DNA of 7,443 nucleotides from Saprospiraceae bacterium (GTDB taxonomy: Bacteria > Bacteroidota > Bacteroidia > Chitinophagales > Saprospiraceae), in assembly GCA_013002625.1 (NCBI GenBank), contig JABDJE010000132.1, forward strand, positions 1 through 7,443, given 5' to 3'. The notes under the pieces are model-generated. The model saw only the letters and a program-made list of their open reading frames with translations, had not been told where the DNA came from and did not search any database. Within the stretch, counting starts at the first letter, position 1. Each line of letters begins with the position of its first letter. This document shows, piece by piece, positions 7,280-7,443 of the stretch. A program made the position numbers and the translations under genes.

Positions 7280-7353
7280 GCCGATGTAGCTCAGTTGGCC
7301 AGAGCAGCTGATTTGTAATCAGCCGGTCGGGGGTTCGAGTCCCTTCACCAGCT
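7280..7353 (+). tRNA. tRNA-Thr (anticodon TGT)
   Basis: This 74-nt tRNA reads ACA and probably other ACN codons. Its parts are the acceptor 5' strand gccgatg (7280-7286), D stem gctc/gagc (7289-7292 with 7302-7305), anticodon stem gctga/tcagc (7307-7311 with 7319-7323), loop tttgtaa with TGT at 7314-7316, variable loop cggtc, and T arm ggggg-ttcgagt-ccctt (7329-7345, two G-U pairs). The acceptor 3' strand is caccagc (7346-7352) and the discriminator is t (7353). CCA is not encoded, since cac follows, so it would have to be added enzymatically. The acceptor stem contains two C-A mismatches (7282 with 7350 and 7284 with 7348), which is unusual and is discussed as a finding. Confidence 0.93.
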
Positions 7354-7374
7354 CACAGCAACTCCGAAAAAATC

Positions 7375-7443
7375 GGGGAGGTAGCGAAGCGGTCAAACGC
7401 AACAGACTGTAAATCTGTCGACTCAGGTCTTCGGTGGTTCGAA
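7375..7443 (+). tRNA. tRNA-Tyr (anticodon GTA), 3' end cut by window edge
   Basis: This is a class II tRNA, 21 bases after tRNA-Thr and presumably cotranscribed with it. The acceptor 5' strand is ggggagg (7375-7381), then T8/A9, and the D stem is gcg/cgc (7384-7386 with 7398-7400). The anticodon stem is acaga/tctgt (7402-7406 with 7414-7418), with GTA at 7409-7411 in loop ctgtaaa. A long variable arm (7419-7432) contains the small stem gac/gtc. The T stem starts at 7433 (ggtgg), and the window ends inside the T loop at ttcgaa. The T stem 3' strand and acceptor 3' strand are not seen. Confidence 0.95.

Noticed and set aside
6282..7353. Tyrosine recombinase next to a tRNA gene, as in an integrative element
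   Set aside because: The protein is a full-length Xer-type recombinase with no excisionase, no direct repeat of the tRNA 3' end seen in the window, and no cargo genes. The order fits a housekeeping arrangement.
7362..7380. Small hairpin ctccga/tcgg between the two tRNAs
   Set aside because: Only about four firm pairs, and its right arm is the mature 5' end of tRNA-Tyr, so it is probably incidental.

Overview
The window looks like a chromosomal segment of a Bacteroidota bacterium, most likely a Cytophagales-type relative (the order is an inference). Four things point there. It has a SusC/SusD outer-membrane nutrient-uptake pair. Start codons have no clear Shine-Dalgarno sequence. A good match to the Bacteroidota promoter consensus (-33 TTTG, -7 TAnnTTTG) precedes the tRNA genes. 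A XerC/D recombinase sits directly upstream of tRNA-Thr and tRNA-Tyr, an order I recall from many Bacteroidota genomes. All genes are on the + strand.

Layout. Bases 1-2050 are the C-terminal two thirds of a SusC/RagA-type TonB-dependent transporter, open at the left edge. After 21 bp comes a complete SusD/RagB-family lipoprotein (2072-3502). A strong intrinsic terminator (3526-3561) closes this transcription unit. Next are two adjacent, divergent DUF3179-like lipoproteins (3565-4674 and 4754-5557). Each has lost part of the family's conserved His/Cys signature, and they have lost different parts. A small predicted outer-membrane beta-barrel protein (5561-6238) begins one codon after the second one's stop, in the same frame, and has no ATG start. 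A complete tyrosine recombinase with all catalytic residues follows (6282-7184). The window ends with a strong stable-RNA promoter (about 7210-7240), tRNA-Thr(UGU) at 7280-7353, and a truncated tRNA-Tyr(GUA) from 7375.

How the genes fit together. SusC and SusD form a classic barrel-and-lid uptake complex. Its substrate cannot be read from the window because no enzyme or regulator gene lies beside it. The two DUF3179-like lipoproteins and the small barrel protein are an envelope-associated cluster of unknown function. The recombinase and tRNA genes look like housekeeping backbone, not a mobile element.

The points most worth a second look are the degenerate DUF3179 pair, the tRNA-Thr acceptor stem with two C-A mismatches, the absence of the hpf/raiA gene I would expect between xerC and the tRNAs, the terminator hairpin ending seven bases before a start codon, and the ATG-less barrel gene. 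I see no CRISPR array, insertion sequence or convincing new defence system.
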